This document shows positions 24,226 through 33,586 of a DNA stretch of 60,619 nucleotides, one piece after another; position 1 is the stretch's first letter; the number at the start of each line of letters is the position of its first letter. Source of the stretch: CBDVBZ01 sp965372355 (GTDB lineage: Bacteria; Krumholzibacteriota; Krumholzibacteriia; WVZY01); contig CBDVBZ010000006.1 of the NCBI GenBank assembly GCA_965372355.1, positions 1 through 60,619 of the forward strand. Reading direction: 5' to 3'. The translations under genes and the position numbers were made by a program. A model generated the notes under the pieces. It saw only the letters and a program-made list of their open reading frames with translations. It was not told the origin of the DNA and did no database searches.

Positions 24226-25424
24226 GTAGAGAGAACGAGATCAGAATGGCGGTAGTTGCTCATGGGCTGTCCTCGGCAGGCGGCCTTTCCGTGGCGAAGA
24301 ATATTGTCAACAGCCTGATCACCGTCGCGCCCGGGAATGAGTACCTGTTTATATTACCGGATGACGTGGGATACGAAGAAGAACTGGGTATCTCGAAGAA
24401 GCACCGTGCCGTTTATGTATCACGAGACCGAGGGACCTTCCGACGGATCCTCTATGACTTGTTCACGCTGCCGCCTCTAATCAAGCGATGGAAAGCTGAT
24501 GTGGTTTTCTGCCTGGGCAACTTTGGTCTACACGACCCCGGATGCTTCCAGGCGATCCTTTATCACAAGCCACATTTTGTCTATCCCGAGGTACGGTTTT
24601 CACAGCCGTTCTCCGCAAGGCTCAAGAACTGGCTGATCAGGAGACAGATAGAACGGTCTTTGCCCAAGACGCATGTCGTTTTTTGTCAAACACCCGCTAT
24701 TCAGGCCAGGTTCAAGAACGCATTTTCGTATGGCGGTGTCATTGACATTCTACCCAATGCTGTCTCGAAGTTTGCGACTGGCGACGAAGACGATGCAACC
24801 GGGCTGCCCGCTGCCCTGAAGGCCAGGCTCGGATCGTCTCGAGTCAAGCTACTGGCGTTGACCCGCTATTACCCGCATAAGAACCTGGATATCTTCCTGG
24901 ATCTATTTCAGCGGTACCGGGAGGAACTAAGGGACTTCTCTGTTGTCTTGACTATCGAAGGGTCTCAGCACGCCGGTGCGAAGAGGCTGCTGAAGAAAAT
25001 CGAGTCCAACAACCTCGAAGACAAGATCATCAACATCGGCCCCGTGGAGCAGACGTTACTACCCGCTCTGTACCGGGCAGTCGACGCGTTGTTGTTGCCG
25101 ACACTGCTCGAATCGTTCAGTGGAACCTACATCGAAGCCATGCAGTTTCGAAGGCCGATCCTGACCAGCGATCGCGATTTTGCCCGTGCTGTTTGTGATG
25201 ATGCTGCGCTATATTTCGATCCGCTATCCGTGGAGGATATCAAGGCGAAGCTGCTGACGTTCGCAGAAGATGAAGCACTCAGAGGGAAGCTGCGCGAGCG
25301 TGGACGGGAGCGGATCAACCAGCTCAGCGTCGGTTGGGGCGAGATAGTGAAGCGTGCGCTCGCAACAATGACGAGCATGCGGGGAGCATCTTCAGATCGG
25401 GATAACCGGAAGGCTAGCGGATAG
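24222..25424 (+). CDS. Glycosyltransferase family 4 protein
   Basis: A 400-residue GT-B protein. The N-terminus (IRMAVVAHGLSSAGGLSVAKNIV) has the Gly-rich loop of mannosyltransferase-like GT4 enzymes. The donor domain contains LLALTRYYPHKNLDIFLDLF, IINIGPVEQTLLPALYRAVDALLLPTLLESFSGTYIEAM and RPILTSDRDFA. The ATG overlaps the preceding TGA. It ends 14 bases from the oppositely oriented lipoprotein gene. Confidence 0.9.
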   Translation: MSRENEIRMAVVAHGLSSAGGLSVAKNIVNSLITVAPGNEYLFILPDDVGYEEELGISKKHRAVYVSRDRGTFRRILYDLFTLPPLIKRWKADVVFCLGNFGLHDPGCFQAILYHKPHFVYPEVRFSQPFSARLKNWLIRRQIERSLPKTHVVFCQTPAIQARFKNAFSYGGVIDILPNAVSKFATGDEDDATGLPAALKARLGSSRVKLLALTRYYPHKNLDIFLDLFQRYREELRDFSVVLTIEGSQHAGAKRLLKKIESNNLEDKIINIGPVEQTLLPALYRAVDALLLPTLLESFSGTYIEAMQFRRPILTSDRDFARAVCDDAALYFDPLSVEDIKAKLLTFAEDEALRGKLRERGRERINQLSVGWGEIVKRALATMTSMRGASSDRDNRKASG

Positions 25425-25438
25425 ACCGCACGTGCACG

Positions 25439-26974
25439 TCACTCAAGGCGCCAGACCCGTGTTGCCCCTTCCGGAAGCATTACCGCGTTCGGGCTGCTTC
25501 TCGATCCGTCAAACAACCCGACGAGTTGCTCCCGTCCATCGGGCAAGCTCAGATCGACCACCGTGCGTTGGGGACTGGCGGCGATGACAAAAACCGTGTC
25601 GCCCTTGAGCTTGGTGAGGATCTCGACGGACGGATTGGAACACGTAACGGGCTCGGGAGCATCGGGTGATACGAGAATCGGCAGAATCGTCTGGATCTCA
25701 TCCGCGAGCGCAGGGAATTCATTCCACCACAGGCGATTCTCGATTCGCAGGCTGTCCGGCTTGCCAGCGTACCAGTGATCTCGCCAGATCCCCAAAGCCC
25801 GGGCACCGGCGATAATCCCCTGATAGACTCGCAAACGGAGGTCTTCGGCCGTGAGGCTATTCACCTGCGATTCGGTAATCTGCATCCACGCAACCGGCGT
25901 AGTAAGCTCCGGCTGATCTTTGAGAAGCCGAAACCCGGTGGCACCGGGATAATTGAGGTGGGTCTCATCTCTGGCGTACGTCCCAGTGACATCGGCGATA
26001 CCGTTGTACGTTCGAGCGATCCCCTGATTGCCCTGCAGGATGTAGAGAGGCCTCCCGGCCATGATCTTCTTGAACGTTGTCAGAGTATGCCAGTCGCGGT
26101 CAGTCAGTACGTTCTCGTTGTCGAGATAGTAGCAGAGAAAGCGTGGCCACGCACTCTCGCCATCGGCGAACTTGTGCGCCTTGATCTTTGCGATGACGCT
26201 GCCCAGATCCCCGGACTGTTTTGCCGCGCCAGCATGACTGTCGGCATCCCGTATGTAGGGAGTCACACCCAGCGTATGGTACAAACCCGCCTCATGGCTC
26301 TTGTCCCAACCCGTCTCCCACACATCACGCATGACTGTGTTGAATCCCTGGTCAGCGTAGAGATCGTAACTGTCACGAAGATGCATGGGGTAGATGGCAA
26401 TCGGAAAAAAAGGATCACCGTTAACCCAGAACTGCCCGTCCTTGTCTATCCGGACAGAGTGATTCTTGTACGGAACCTTGTCTCCCGGCGGGTCGGTGTA
26501 GTGCAGCCCCGTTCGGAGGGAAACATCCTTGATGAATACCGAGCCCTCGTTGTCCACAGCGTAACGATCGCGATAGAACTTGATGTGCGCGTAGTGCTCA
26601 TCGGGCTCCGCCCGGTATTGAATCGCGATTTCCTGCCATTCACCCGGTCTCGATGTGCCTTGCCGACCGCCGAAATGGTTGCGAAGTCCGGCACCGATCG
26701 AGTCTCGGCATGAAACGAGCATCGAGACAAACGCCCCGTGATACTCGGTTCTCAGTCTTGCGCTGAACGTATAGGTTTCACCCGGTATTACAGAAATCAT
26801 GTGCGAACCATACTGAGGTTGACACGATTCATCTGGCGGCCCGAGACGCACCTCCGTTGCGAGGCTCTCCGCATCACAACCGAAGCTGAACTTCGTATCT
26901 TTTGACAGCGGAAGCGATTGCCCTGAGGCACACCCGATGGCGGCAATCAGAAGGAATACCGCTAACGGTCTCAC
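25439..26974 (-). CDS. Lipoprotein with carbohydrate-binding-like and glycosidase-like barrel domains
   Basis: A 511-residue predicted lipoprotein: signal MRPLAVFLLIAAIGC ends in a lipobox (AIGC). Residues about 40-170 look like a beta-sandwich ligand-binding domain (GETYTFSARLRTEYHGAFVSM, GEWQEIAIQYRAEPDEHYAHIKFYRD). From about 190 a barrel-like region starts with FWVNGDPFFPIAIYP and contains FLCYYLDNENVL, where DNE could hold the acid/base Glu. It ends with a small beta-domain. I cannot name the family. It could trim or hydrolyse the polysaccharide made here. The GTG start overlaps the ligase stop (GTGA) with GGAGG just ahead. Confidence 0.7.
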   Translation of the reverse strand: MRPLAVFLLIAAIGCASGQSLPLSKDTKFSFGCDAESLATEVRLGPPDESCQPQYGSHMISVIPGETYTFSARLRTEYHGAFVSMLVSCRDSIGAGLRNHFGGRQGTSRPGEWQEIAIQYRAEPDEHYAHIKFYRDRYAVDNEGSVFIKDVSLRTGLHYTDPPGDKVPYKNHSVRIDKDGQFWVNGDPFFPIAIYPMHLRDSYDLYADQGFNTVMRDVWETGWDKSHEAGLYHTLGVTPYIRDADSHAGAAKQSGDLGSVIAKIKAHKFADGESAWPRFLCYYLDNENVLTDRDWHTLTTFKKIMAGRPLYILQGNQGIARTYNGIADVTGTYARDETHLNYPGATGFRLLKDQPELTTPVAWMQITESQVNSLTAEDLRLRVYQGIIAGARALGIWRDHWYAGKPDSLRIENRLWWNEFPALADEIQTILPILVSPDAPEPVTCSNPSVEILTKLKGDTVFVIAASPQRTVVDLSLPDGREQLVGLFDGSRSSPNAVMLPEGATRVWRLE

Positions 26975-28383
26975 TCCACCTCCGCTCCGCCGGGCGAACT
27001 CGAGTCGGACTGTGTGGGGGAGGTGGCGGCGTAACGGCGTGCAATACAGCCTGCCGCGAGCCCGCCGGCCGCCGGGAGCCATATGTCATAGCTGTGGGCC
27101 ATGGAGAGAAATATCGCCCCAAATAGCACGGCCAGAAACGATAGCATCGCATAAAAGGCCAGATGGGACATGTGTTCGTCTTGCGCCGACCATTTCGCCC
27201 GCATCGCCCTCAGAAACTCCCTGACCGTCAAGAGGAGCATCGTCATATAGGCACCAAAGCCAATGATTCCCACGCCGACGAGGACTTCGGCGTACGTGTT
27301 GTGCACGACCCTTCGCCCGACCAGATCAGGTGAGCGCACGATGAAGTTGTTCACCCCAACACCCGTGAGCGGGTTTTGGAGAAAGAGCTTCCACGCCGAC
27401 TGCAGTGCATCCATTCGGTATCTCAGCGACTTGTCCATAATGGCAGACGACCCCAGTTCGCCGAGCGATACAAGCCGATCCCAGTACTTGAGAGGTGTCA
27501 GAAGAAAGACGACAAATGCAGCCAGCAATACCGCGGCGAGAACATATTTGTTCCGCCCTTCCCGCGCCAGCACGCCCACAACAACCACCGCAAGCGGAAG
27601 AATCGCCGCGCGTGAAAACGTCGACAGTGCCACCACGACAAAAACGACCATCGTTGCGCTGAGCAGAATGCGTACGAGCGCCCGCCGGGACGTCCGAATC
27701 GCGTAAATCCCCAACGGCAGGGCAGCGGCCATGAAGAGGGCAACCCGATTGGGATCCGCATACGTAGAGGAAAACCTGACAAACCCCGAGGCGTCCATCG
27801 CCCGGACCTGCGTCAAACCGAGCATGACGTTGGCGAACCCCAGAACAACCAACGTTAAAACGGCAAAGAATATCGTCATCACGTAGAGGTGCAAGTCGCG
27901 CGGAGTCCGGATGATATGAACGATGATAAACACCATGAGAAGTGATCTCACAAGCTTCAATATCTCCTTCATCGCCCAGTGCAAGTCCCACGCGAAGATC
28001 AACGACTGAATGGTGATAACAAAGAACACGGCCGCCACCCAGTTGAACGCAGCCGGTGGATATTCCATCTTCTCCCCCTGCATAACCTTGATGGCGCTCG
28101 CCGCCATTACCAACACCATCATGGGCTGCCCCGCGTTTACCTTGAGATAGAACGTCAGACCGGCGTAGATATAGAAGATCCCTAGCAACAGCCCGTATTT
28201 GGGAAAGGAGAATACCAACAACCCGGCCACGCAAGCGATAGCGCCTATCGCGGCCAGCCTGATGTACTTCGCGGGCAGGAAATGTTCAAAAGTAAGTGTG
28301 GTTACCGCGATAGCAACGGCAACAAGAACGATGAGGGCAAGCTTCCATCCACCAAGTAATGGTGAATCCACAGCGGAAGACAT
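26971..28383 (-). CDS. O-antigen ligase/polymerase family membrane protein (Wzy_C)
   Basis: A 470-residue protein with about 11-12 membrane helices. The large periplasmic loop carries the Wzy_C features RFSSTYADPNRVALFMA, FSRAAIL, ALQSAWKLFLQNPLTGVGVNNF and VVHNTYAEVLVGVG; the H in HNTY is typical of the ligase/polymerase active region. It either polymerises repeat units or ligates the chain to its lipid. It follows wzz by 2 bases and overlaps the glycosidase-like lipoprotein, so polymer formation and possible trimming are co-expressed. Confidence 0.9.
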   Translation of the reverse strand: MSSAVDSPLLGGWKLALIVLVAVAIAVTTLTFEHFLPAKYIRLAAIGAIACVAGLLVFSFPKYGLLLGIFYIYAGLTFYLKVNAGQPMMVLVMAASAIKVMQGEKMEYPPAAFNWVAAVFFVITIQSLIFAWDLHWAMKEILKLVRSLLMVFIIVHIIRTPRDLHLYVMTIFFAVLTLVVLGFANVMLGLTQVRAMDASGFVRFSSTYADPNRVALFMAAALPLGIYAIRTSRRALVRILLSATMVVFVVVALSTFSRAAILPLAVVVVGVLAREGRNKYVLAAVLLAAFVVFLLTPLKYWDRLVSLGELGSSAIMDKSLRYRMDALQSAWKLFLQNPLTGVGVNNFIVRSPDLVGRRVVHNTYAEVLVGVGIIGFGAYMTMLLLTVREFLRAMRAKWSAQDEHMSHLAFYAMLSFLAVLFGAIFLSMAHSYDIWLPAAGGLAAGCIARRYAATSPTQSDSSSPGGAEVE

Positions 28384-28385
28384 CG

Positions 28386-29573
28386 CTAGTCGCTCCGTTT
28401 GCGACGAAATGGCCGTCGAAAGTCAGCCAGGACGGGCTCGATAACCGCACGGACGGCGGCGCCTCGGCCCTTCTCATCCCGCCACACTGCGAGCCACAGA
28501 GCCAGCAGTGAGCTCCAACCAACCCCGGCAACGCCTCCCGCGACGGCGATTATGCCTCGTTTCGGGCGGCTCTTCAGTTCAGGCACTTTTGCCTCATCGA
28601 GCACTTGTACGGTGGGTGTATCCCTTGCTTCCTCTATGCTCGATTTCTCGAACTCCTCGACCAGGAGACCATAAACCGTTTCCTCGACGACGACGCGGCG
28701 TGTCAGGCGTGCAAGCTCGAGCTGGAGCTCCGGCACCCTCTCGAGGGTCGGGAAAAACGCGCGAATGATATCGTCTTCATCGCGCTCCGAAGACGCTCCA
28801 ATCTTCCGGAGTTGGCGGATAATCTCGTCGTATCTCTTCTTCTTTCGAATGTACTCTTGAGAATTCTGCGACGCATACTGCCGCAACAACTCGAGGTCGA
28901 TCTCCAAAGCGATGGCATCGGCTGTCAGACCGGAGGCCACGCTGAGTGACTGCTGAACCTGGCTCCCCAACTCCAACGCCTTGTGTTTCTCCTGGAAGTC
29001 CCTGAGCTCCTCCTCCACCACGCGGAGATCCTTCTTCGTCCGCTCCATCTGCTCCTCGATGAACTCCTTTGTCCTCGAGGCTCTCGTGATGTTGAGTTGC
29101 TTGTTGAAATCATCGAGCAACTCGATAAACCGGTTGGTCAAGTCCGCGGCACGCTGGGGGTCACGATCCTCGACACTGATCCTCAGGAGCCCGTTCTCTA
29201 CAAGCTCGAAGAACGTATGCGATTGAAGCCTTTCCAGGGTTTTCGACGTTATCGGTATGCCGTAGACCTCTCTCAGGTTGAATTCATCGATTATCCGCTC
29301 GCCCACCCTCCTGCTGTTCAAGATGTCTACGTAGATGGAGGACGGTATCATACCGGCAGCGTTCGGCCCCATCACGGGCATCTGCAACGCCTGCGCCAGC
29401 TGGATCTGGCCGGCCGCTCCAAACTGATTTGGTTCCGGGGGGAATACCGAGCTCGTCGCCGTGAACCACACGGGGAGCAGAAAACTGACGACCGCCATAA
29501 TAATTGCTGAGCCAAGCCCCGCCAGTATGATGAGCCAGCGTGCCCGGATCAATGTATGGAGGATGAAAAGCAT
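28386..29573 (-). CDS. Polysaccharide chain-length determinant (Wzz family)
   Basis: A 395-residue Wzz-type protein: membrane helix 1 (about 11-33), FTATSSVFPPEP at the base of the periplasmic domain, a long coiled coil (about 170-300, EFIEEQMERTKKDLRVVEEELRDF), the proline-rich signature VPELKSRPKRG, and membrane helix 2 (about 343-365). A positively charged cytoplasmic tail follows, without a tyrosine kinase domain. Wzz sets the modal chain length made by the Wzy-type enzyme encoded next. Confidence 0.92.
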   Translation of the reverse strand: MLFILHTLIRARWLIILAGLGSAIIMAVVSFLLPVWFTATSSVFPPEPNQFGAAGQIQLAQALQMPVMGPNAAGMIPSSIYVDILNSRRVGERIIDEFNLREVYGIPITSKTLERLQSHTFFELVENGLLRISVEDRDPQRAADLTNRFIELLDDFNKQLNITRASRTKEFIEEQMERTKKDLRVVEEELRDFQEKHKALELGSQVQQSLSVASGLTADAIALEIDLELLRQYASQNSQEYIRKKKRYDEIIRQLRKIGASSERDEDDIIRAFFPTLERVPELQLELARLTRRVVVEETVYGLLVEEFEKSSIEEARDTPTVQVLDEAKVPELKSRPKRGIIAVAGGVAGVGWSSLLALWLAVWRDEKGRGAAVRAVIEPVLADFRRPFRRKRSD

Positions 29574-29639
29574 GTCGGCTTCTTTTCCGTTGTCTTAGAA
29601 GGTCGGTTTATATTCGATTTCCCAACGAGGTCGGTAAAG

Positions 29640-29725
29640 CGATGGGGTAGAATCACGCGGTATCACCGAGGGACGACCCGGACTTGCTTGTCAACGGGTC
29701 CCCATCTGCAAGCTATGCAGGATAC
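29640..29725 (-). other. Paired hairpins in the propeller-to-wzz gap
   Basis: In this 157-bp gap the minus strand can form CTGCA/TGCAG (about 29707-29721) and then GGACCCG/CGGGTC (about 29676-29702), the latter enclosing a TTGACA. No T-run follows. These could end the propeller mRNA or attenuate wzz expression. TTGACA has no -10 partner at normal spacing, so I do not call a promoter. Confidence 0.3.
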
Positions 29726-29730
29726 GCTTT

Positions 29731-31548
29731 CTACCACAGGTTTTCCAGCGAAATCCTGGAAATCCCGTTATCGCGGAAGCCAACCCAGAGATTGTCTTCG
29801 CTGTCGACCAGGAGCGCCGTGACATCTCTTCCCCGCAAACCGTCGCGTGCGCCCACAAACGCCCCGTACTCCGGACCCACCAGCGCCACTCCGTCTGTCG
29901 TTCCGAGATACATTCGACCCTGGCCATCAAAGCACACAGTCCGGTAACGGCCGATGTCGATCGGATCTTCGGTCAACACGCGGCCCCAGCCCCCACCGGT
30001 GTCGAATCGCCAAACTGCCCTCTCGGTAACCACTACGGGTTGTCCGGTCCCGTCAATCGCCGCGTCGCGAATGCGAAGCGAGTCGAACTCGGCGAGCCCA
30101 TAGGTCGTCCACCCCGCGCCATCGAAACGGTGGATTCCCCCGGGCCCGGAGACCGCCCACACCGTGTTATGGCGATCGATCAGAAGGCGTGAAACCGGCC
30201 CGTCGGCGAGTTCGTGCGGGTCCGCGAATGCCACCCAGAAACTGCCGTCGTAGCGATACACCTCACCGGTATGGGTACCCGCCCACAGATGGCCCAGCCC
30301 GTCGACTGCCAGAGACACGAACCTGGGTGACCTGGGCTCGACGACCGGGTTGATTTCGACCCAGACGCCGTTCTCCCGCCGCATCAACCCCCAGGGCGTG
30401 CTGGCCCAGACCTGGCCATCCAAAGACGTGGCAATCGCAAAAACCGAACCAAACGTCTTTTCGAGCGCAAAGCGGTCAGAATCGGGGGTAGACGACAGCA
30501 AATGGGGCCCATTGACGATATAGCGGCGCCCATCGGCCCCCTCGGCGATCGGGCCGATATGACCGGATGGCAGCATCGAGGGGATGAAAATCTTCCGCAG
30601 ACCTCCCTCGGACACGGCGACCACGAGACCGTCCGCCGAGCCGAAAAACACATCGCCGCCGGGTCCTGTATAGGCGCTTCGCCACTTCGCCCGCGCCACA
30701 TCATCATCACCATCCCCGTGGGTTTCCCACGCGCCCCGCCGGTACCGCGCGATCCCGCCGAACCGACCACCCACCCACAGAGAGCCATCCGGCCCGAGCG
30801 TGATTACGCTCACGTCGCCCTCACCCAACGGCTCGCCCGTACGAATGCGGACCGACCGTCTGTGGTTGAAACGGTACACACCCCTTCCCTCGATCATGAG
30901 ATAGAACCGATCCTCTCCCACCGGAATCATCTGACGGATACTTCCCCGCGGGAGACCGGCCCCCGCCTGGAAGCCCACCCAGGCGCTGTCCCGGTACGCA
31001 CACAACCCGAGTGACGTCGCATAGTACACTCTGCCCGTATCGACCTCCACGACGGCGAACACCTTGTTGCCGAGCAACGAGTCCTCGCTCGTGATGCGAA
31101 AGATCGTGTCGTCTGTGACCACACCCACCCCGTGTCCGAACGTCGAGACATACATCGTGCCATCGATTCCAAAACTGACGTCACGAACGTCGTCGTAAAA
31201 AATCTCATCCCGCTTCGTCATGACAATCGGATCCCGGTGCGGGTTGATGGCCAGGCCGTTGTCCGTTCCGACGTATACGTCTCCCTCGTGACCCCGAATT
31301 GTGCGAACGGAATTATCGGGAAGCGCCGCTCCCGCTGTGATCTTGCCAAGGATCTCGTTGCTGAGAAGATCGAGGAGTAGAACGCCGCCGTTGGTGCCGA
31401 CCCATAGGGTATCCCCCCGCTGATAGAGCGCGCGGATATCGGCGTTGTTATCGAAGTGCGTCCACTGACCCCACGCGGGTCCCGCGAACAGCAGGACGCA
31501 CAGAAGCAGAGCCGATGCGAGCAGATTGATTCGAGGTTTTTTCGTCAT
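29731..31548 (-). CDS. Secreted beta-propeller protein (two-component-regulator propeller repeats)
   Basis: A 605-residue protein with a clear signal peptide (MTKKPRINLLASALLLCVLLFAGPAWG) and then many propeller strands of the Reg_prop kind: DTLWVGTNGGVLLLD, DVYVGTDNGLAI, DGSLWVGGRFGGIARY, GHLWAGTHTGEVYRYDG, NTVWAVSGPGGIHRFDG, RMYLGTTDGVALVG, DNLWVGFRDNGISRIS. No kinase or membrane anchor follows. Such free propellers occur as surface or type IX secretion accessory proteins (PorZ also begins with one). It lies upstream of wzz on the same strand; a role at the cell surface is inference. Confidence 0.85.
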   Translation of the reverse strand: MTKKPRINLLASALLLCVLLFAGPAWGQWTHFDNNADIRALYQRGDTLWVGTNGGVLLLDLLSNEILGKITAGAALPDNSVRTIRGHEGDVYVGTDNGLAINPHRDPIVMTKRDEIFYDDVRDVSFGIDGTMYVSTFGHGVGVVTDDTIFRITSEDSLLGNKVFAVVEVDTGRVYYATSLGLCAYRDSAWVGFQAGAGLPRGSIRQMIPVGEDRFYLMIEGRGVYRFNHRRSVRIRTGEPLGEGDVSVITLGPDGSLWVGGRFGGIARYRRGAWETHGDGDDDVARAKWRSAYTGPGGDVFFGSADGLVVAVSEGGLRKIFIPSMLPSGHIGPIAEGADGRRYIVNGPHLLSSTPDSDRFALEKTFGSVFAIATSLDGQVWASTPWGLMRRENGVWVEINPVVEPRSPRFVSLAVDGLGHLWAGTHTGEVYRYDGSFWVAFADPHELADGPVSRLLIDRHNTVWAVSGPGGIHRFDGAGWTTYGLAEFDSLRIRDAAIDGTGQPVVVTERAVWRFDTGGGWGRVLTEDPIDIGRYRTVCFDGQGRMYLGTTDGVALVGPEYGAFVGARDGLRGRDVTALLVDSEDNLWVGFRDNGISRISLENLW

Positions 31549-31748
31549 TTCAAAATCGGACCGTCCCGGTCGGCGCGAAGGCAGGATCACACGCGCCAAA
31601 CGGTTTGATCGCGAAGAGATTATAAAGTCCCACGGTGGGGCCGTCAACGTTCCCGCACACGTCCACCGGTCAAAAAAAATCTGTACCCGCCGTATGCCAT
31701 CCCCTATCCTCACGCTCCACCCCTGAACCGCGCGAAAGGCGACCCAGA

Positions 31749-32669
31749 TTGAAATTGACGCTGATAGCGAACCCGTGGGCAGGACGAGGCAGGGCGCAGG
31801 CGCTCATTGATGAGATCCGCAACGGCTCGTCGGCCCTGGACTGCGAGGTCTCCATCGAGACCACGCCGGGTCCCGGCGGCGGTGTCGAACTGGCCAGGAA
31901 AGCGGCTCGGGACGCGGATGTCATCGGCATTGTTGGCGGCGACGGCTCGATTCACGAGGTGGTCAACGGCCTGATGCCGAACCCAAAGCCAATCGTCATT
32001 CTCCCCGCGGGGACGGGCAATGACTATGCCAGCATGATTCGGTGCCCGACGGATATCCATCAGTTATCTAACATTCTGACAAAGGGATACGGCGCCCGAC
32101 TCGATGTGCTCGAGTTTGGCGACCGGTTTTGCATCAACACCGCCGGGCTCGGATTCGAGGGCCAGGTCAACCAGCGCAGCCACGGCATCACGAAAATCCA
32201 CGGTGCGCCCCTCTATCTACTGGCCGTTTTTAAGACCCTGTCCTCGTTGAAATGCCCGTTCTTCAGCATCGTCACCCCCGATGGCGAGCGCATCGAAGGC
32301 GACAAACTTCTCGTGAGCATCGGCAACGGCAACCGCACGGGTGGCGCATTCTACCTCACACCGGATGCCTGCCCGGACGACGGCCTGATCGACGTGTGCG
32401 TGGTCGACTCGATGAACTGGTTTCGTGTCCTCCGTCTCTTGCCAAAGTCGTTCAACGGCAAACACACGCTGCAGCCCGAGGTTCGGATGCTTCGTGTCCC
32501 ATCCTTGAACATCGAGACCAACCCTGAGTTCCCCATGCACATCGACGGTGAGCTCGTCGAATCCGCGCCCGCGAATCTGCACATCAGGGTGCTGCCGAGG
32601 ACACTCCCCGTTCTTTGCGAGCAACACGACAAGAACGTGTTGTCACATCCGCTGGAAAAGATCATTTAG
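31749..32669 (+). CDS. Diacylglycerol/sphingosine kinase-family lipid kinase
   Basis: A 306-residue member of the DAGK catalytic family (YegS/DgkB type). It shows the opening LTLIANPWAGRGRA, the ATP-site GIVGGDGSIHEVVNGL, ILPAGTGNDYASMI and the C-terminal ALLVSIGNG-like stretch KLLVSIGNGNRTGGAFYLTPDACPDDGLIDV. It phosphorylates a lipid in the inner membrane leaflet, probably diacylglycerol for phospholipid recycling. The start is TTG at 31749, where the family begins. It opens the plus-strand operon to 38.1 kb, and the 200-bp gap before it is divergent with the propeller gene. Confidence 0.9.
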   Translation: MKLTLIANPWAGRGRAQALIDEIRNGSSALDCEVSIETTPGPGGGVELARKAARDADVIGIVGGDGSIHEVVNGLMPNPKPIVILPAGTGNDYASMIRCPTDIHQLSNILTKGYGARLDVLEFGDRFCINTAGLGFEGQVNQRSHGITKIHGAPLYLLAVFKTLSSLKCPFFSIVTPDGERIEGDKLLVSIGNGNRTGGAFYLTPDACPDDGLIDVCVVDSMNWFRVLRLLPKSFNGKHTLQPEVRMLRVPSLNIETNPEFPMHIDGELVESAPANLHIRVLPRTLPVLCEQHDKNVLSHPLEKII

Positions 32670-32683
32670 GTGGAACGAGGCGA

Positions 32684-33586
32684 ATGAGCTCCGGCGTCAA
32701 AACATTGGTCTTTAGCATCATGTGCCTGATTTGGAGCTCGACGTGGCTCATGATCAAGATCGGGTTGAACGATGCACCGCCGTTTACATCGGCGGGAATG
32801 CGCTTTGCCATCGCGGCGCTCGTGATCTTCGCGATTCTGTTGTATCTCAGGATTAAGCTGCCGCGTACCCGGGCGTTCTTCTGGCTGACGCTCTACCTGG
32901 GTGTGTTCCAAACCACCGTTCCCTACGGGCTCGTGTACTGGGCGGAGCAGTATCTGAACGCCGGGTTGACCGCCGTGATCTTCTCGACGATGCCGCTGAT
33001 GGTTGCGTTGATCGCACGCGCCGTTCTCGGCGACCCGCTCTCACCGTGGAAACTCGGCGGTATCGTCATCGGAGCCGCCGGTGTCTACGTGATCTTTTCC
33101 GACAGCGTTTCTTTTGGCGGTCGCGAAAGCGCGTGGGGAGTCGCCGCCGTGCTGACCAGCGCGTTTCTCGCGAGCCTCTCGTCCGTGATCGTCAAGAAAT
33201 ACTCCAAGACCTACCAGCCGTTGGCCGCGATTTCCCTGCCGCACGCCTACGCCGGGGTCATCCTGCTGCTCGGCGGCTCGTTGATCGAGAGGGATTCTCC
33301 GCTCGGCTGGAGCGGGATGACGTATTTCACCGTTCTCTATCTCGCCTTACTCGGCTCGGTGGCCGCGTTTGCGCTCTATTTCTGGCTCATCAAACACATC
33401 GATGTCACCGTTCTTTCATACCAAACCTTTATCATTCCCGTGCTTGCGGTCCTCCTCGGCTGGATTTTTCTCCGGGAAAGCGTTACAATAAAGACTGCAA
33501 TCGGCGGCTCCCTGGTCCTCGTTGGGATCGCCTTCGCCGTACTTCCAGGATCTCGGGGAGGGAGGTTCTCGGATGCCGAGTCATAG
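32684..33586 (+). CDS. EamA-family (DMT) transporter
   Basis: A 300-residue protein with ten predicted membrane helices arranged as two EamA repeats (about 5-140 and 150-290). Typical phrases are LIWSSTWLMIKIGL, YGLVYWAEQYLNAGLTAVIFSTMPLMVALIA and SYQTFIIPVLAVLLGWIFLRE. Substrates of such exporters are usually amino acids or other small metabolites; none can be named here. Its end overlaps the sirtuin start by 14 bases. Confidence 0.9.
   Translation: MSSGVKTLVFSIMCLIWSSTWLMIKIGLNDAPPFTSAGMRFAIAALVIFAILLYLRIKLPRTRAFFWLTLYLGVFQTTVPYGLVYWAEQYLNAGLTAVIFSTMPLMVALIARAVLGDPLSPWKLGGIVIGAAGVYVIFSDSVSFGGRESAWGVAAVLTSAFLASLSSVIVKKYSKTYQPLAAISLPHAYAGVILLLGGSLIERDSPLGWSGMTYFTVLYLALLGSVAAFALYFWLIKHIDVTVLSYQTFIIPVLAVLLGWIFLRESVTIKTAIGGSLVLVGIAFAVLPGSRGGRFSDAES

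Noticed and set aside
29676..29702. Promoter for wzz at TTGACA
   Set aside because: No acceptable -10 hexamer lies 16-18 bases downstream, and the hexamer is inside a hairpin loop.
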